Positions 63,206 through 64,000 of a stretch of DNA of 64,000 nt are shown piece after piece. Source of the DNA: Melieria omissa (taxonomy: Eukaryota; Arthropoda; Insecta; Diptera; Ulidiidae); contig OZ020270.1 of NCBI GenBank assembly GCA_963971225.1, positions 77,268,432-77,332,431 of the forward strand, in the 5' to 3' direction. A program made the position numbers and the translations under genes. The stretch's first letter is position 1. Every line of letters begins with the position of its first letter. The notes under the pieces were generated by a model, which saw nothing but the letters and a program-made list of their open reading frames with translations, was not told the origin of the DNA and searched no databases.

Positions 63206-64000
63206 TTACATTGGGGATCTGGGTTCGGGTCCATAAGGTAAAGCTCCTGACTGCACGGACATGGTCTGCATCTTCGGCTGCGATCCTTATGGGTACCAGG
63301 CCAAGCGGACTCAACGCCTCCACGTAGGTTGCTTCTGTAACCGGGCGGTCCCTGGGCGGCTGTTGGAGCCAGTCTTCTCAGCCGGGTAAGTTTGAGCTGC
63401 GGAAATCCAAGAGCGTCTGACCCACAGTGGGCGGCTCCTTGGTCAGCGTCTGATCCCCATGTTAGGGGGCGGCTGTTCTTCTCATCATCTTTTGGTGGCG
63501 CGACCCCTTCATCAAAACCATTGTGGAGGGCTCCCATAAGGACTCTTTTACGGTGCAGGGAGTCGGATCCCCAGTACCGGCGGTAGACAGTGGGCGAGCG
63601 GGCTGTCTGGCGTCGTCATCCAACGACCGCTTAGGCTGTGCAGCGGGACCCCAGGCTGTGCAGTCTACAAATGCTACTGGGAAGCAGGAGGCGCCCATAC
63701 CTGCATTAAGCAGGCAAAAGGCGCAGGAGTCCACAGCACAGGACGGTCCCTCACTTTCGGGGGTGGTGCCTCAGCTCCGGGGCCTTCGACTCGACGCTGC
63801 TATAGAGGGGCAATCTATGATTCTCTCGCAAAGTAGCGGCGCCGGGTCGGTGGACTCTGAGGCGGAGGCGGCGCTCCTGGAGGAGGGAGACTGACCTGCG
63901 GCCACTGGCTCCACTCCTGGAATCTTACCGACGGGGGAACGCAAGGCGAGCAGTGCTGCGAAGAAAGCCAGAAATGGCTACCGGCGCTCTCTTGCGTTTC
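63206..64000 (+). mobile_element. LOA-type element 2, unit C, start
   Basis: Same 5' UTR start (TTACATTGGGGATCTGGG) with a ~35-bp deletion at about 63500 relative to A and B. Runs off the window in ORF1. Confidence 0.85.
63523..63894 (+). pseudogene. LOA-2 ORF1 N-terminal part, unit C, with premature stop
   Basis: Open from at least 63523 because the TAA of A and B is TTA here, showing about 48 extra amino-terminal residues (VQGVGSPVPAVDSGRAG...). A TGA at 63892-63894 (GAGACTGACC; A and B have CGA) ends it. Confidence 0.7.

Larger units (their letters stand above)
56869..64000 (+). repeat. Tandem unit C (start; runs off the window)
   Basis: Same start as B. Lacks the Helitron and gypsy, so C up to LOA ORF1 is about 8.4 kb shorter here. 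It continues beyond 64000. Confidence 0.95.

Noticed and set aside
39994..64000. Assembly artefact as the sole cause of the repeats
   Set aside because: Units differ by insertions, deletions and substitutions with distinct sharing patterns, and by two clean empty sites. Haplotype mis-joining still cannot be fully excluded without reads.
1..64000. CRISPR arrays, operons, riboswitches
   Set aside because: The content is eukaryotic TE sequence with spliceosomal introns; no such structures are seen.

Overview
This window is eukaryotic and looks like repeat-rich DNA of a higher fly (Diptera). The basis is the mix of insect-type transposon families and two primer-binding sites that match fly-type tRNA-Tyr and tRNA-Leu 3' ends from memory. 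The species cannot be named from the sequence. I see no convincing host gene. Almost every base belongs to a transposable element (TE), often several levels deep.

Region 1 (1-10911): the RNase H end of a LOA/I-like non-LTR element; a deleted mariner (1249-3721) carrying a Transib insertion (1774-3500) with a CGGCG duplication; then a hAT element (4004-10911) with long inverted arms. The hAT holds a TTAA-flanked MITE, a 549-bp mariner in an exon, a 1.3-kb Tc1/mariner relative in an intron and a TTAG-flanked MITE.

Region 2 (10912-19770): an old minus-strand Ty3/gypsy copy (11023-16912) inside a non-LTR ORF1-like fragment, followed by a truncated LOA-type element with ORF1 and the very start of ORF2.

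Region 3 (19771-64000): a BEL/Pao element starts with its 5' LTR at 19771. From 22868 the sequence becomes a direct tandem array: unit A 22868-39993, unit B 39994-56868, unit C 56869 to the window end. Each unit is BEL reverse transcriptase, a tRNA-derived SINE, BEL RNase H, a PIF/Harbinger element, BEL integrase, an extra BEL ORF (three zinc knuckles plus a protease-like domain), an 84-bp BEL LTR fragment, and the 5' half of a second LOA-type element. Units A and B also carry a Helitron and a full-length gypsy inside the Harbinger. Unit C has clean empty sites for both.

The most notable points are: (i) the composite tandem array with empty-site controls and mosaic ancestry; (ii) the post-integrase BEL ORF3, open in all three copies; (iii) a predicted -1 frameshift signal (GTTAAAC plus pseudoknot) at the gypsy gag-pol junction, retained in an old diverged copy; (iv) the RAG-like Transib nested in mariner; (v) a conserved hairpin where LOA ORF1 and ORF2 overlap. 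The gypsy copy in unit B has open gag and pol and nearly identical LTRs, so it is young and may be autonomous.
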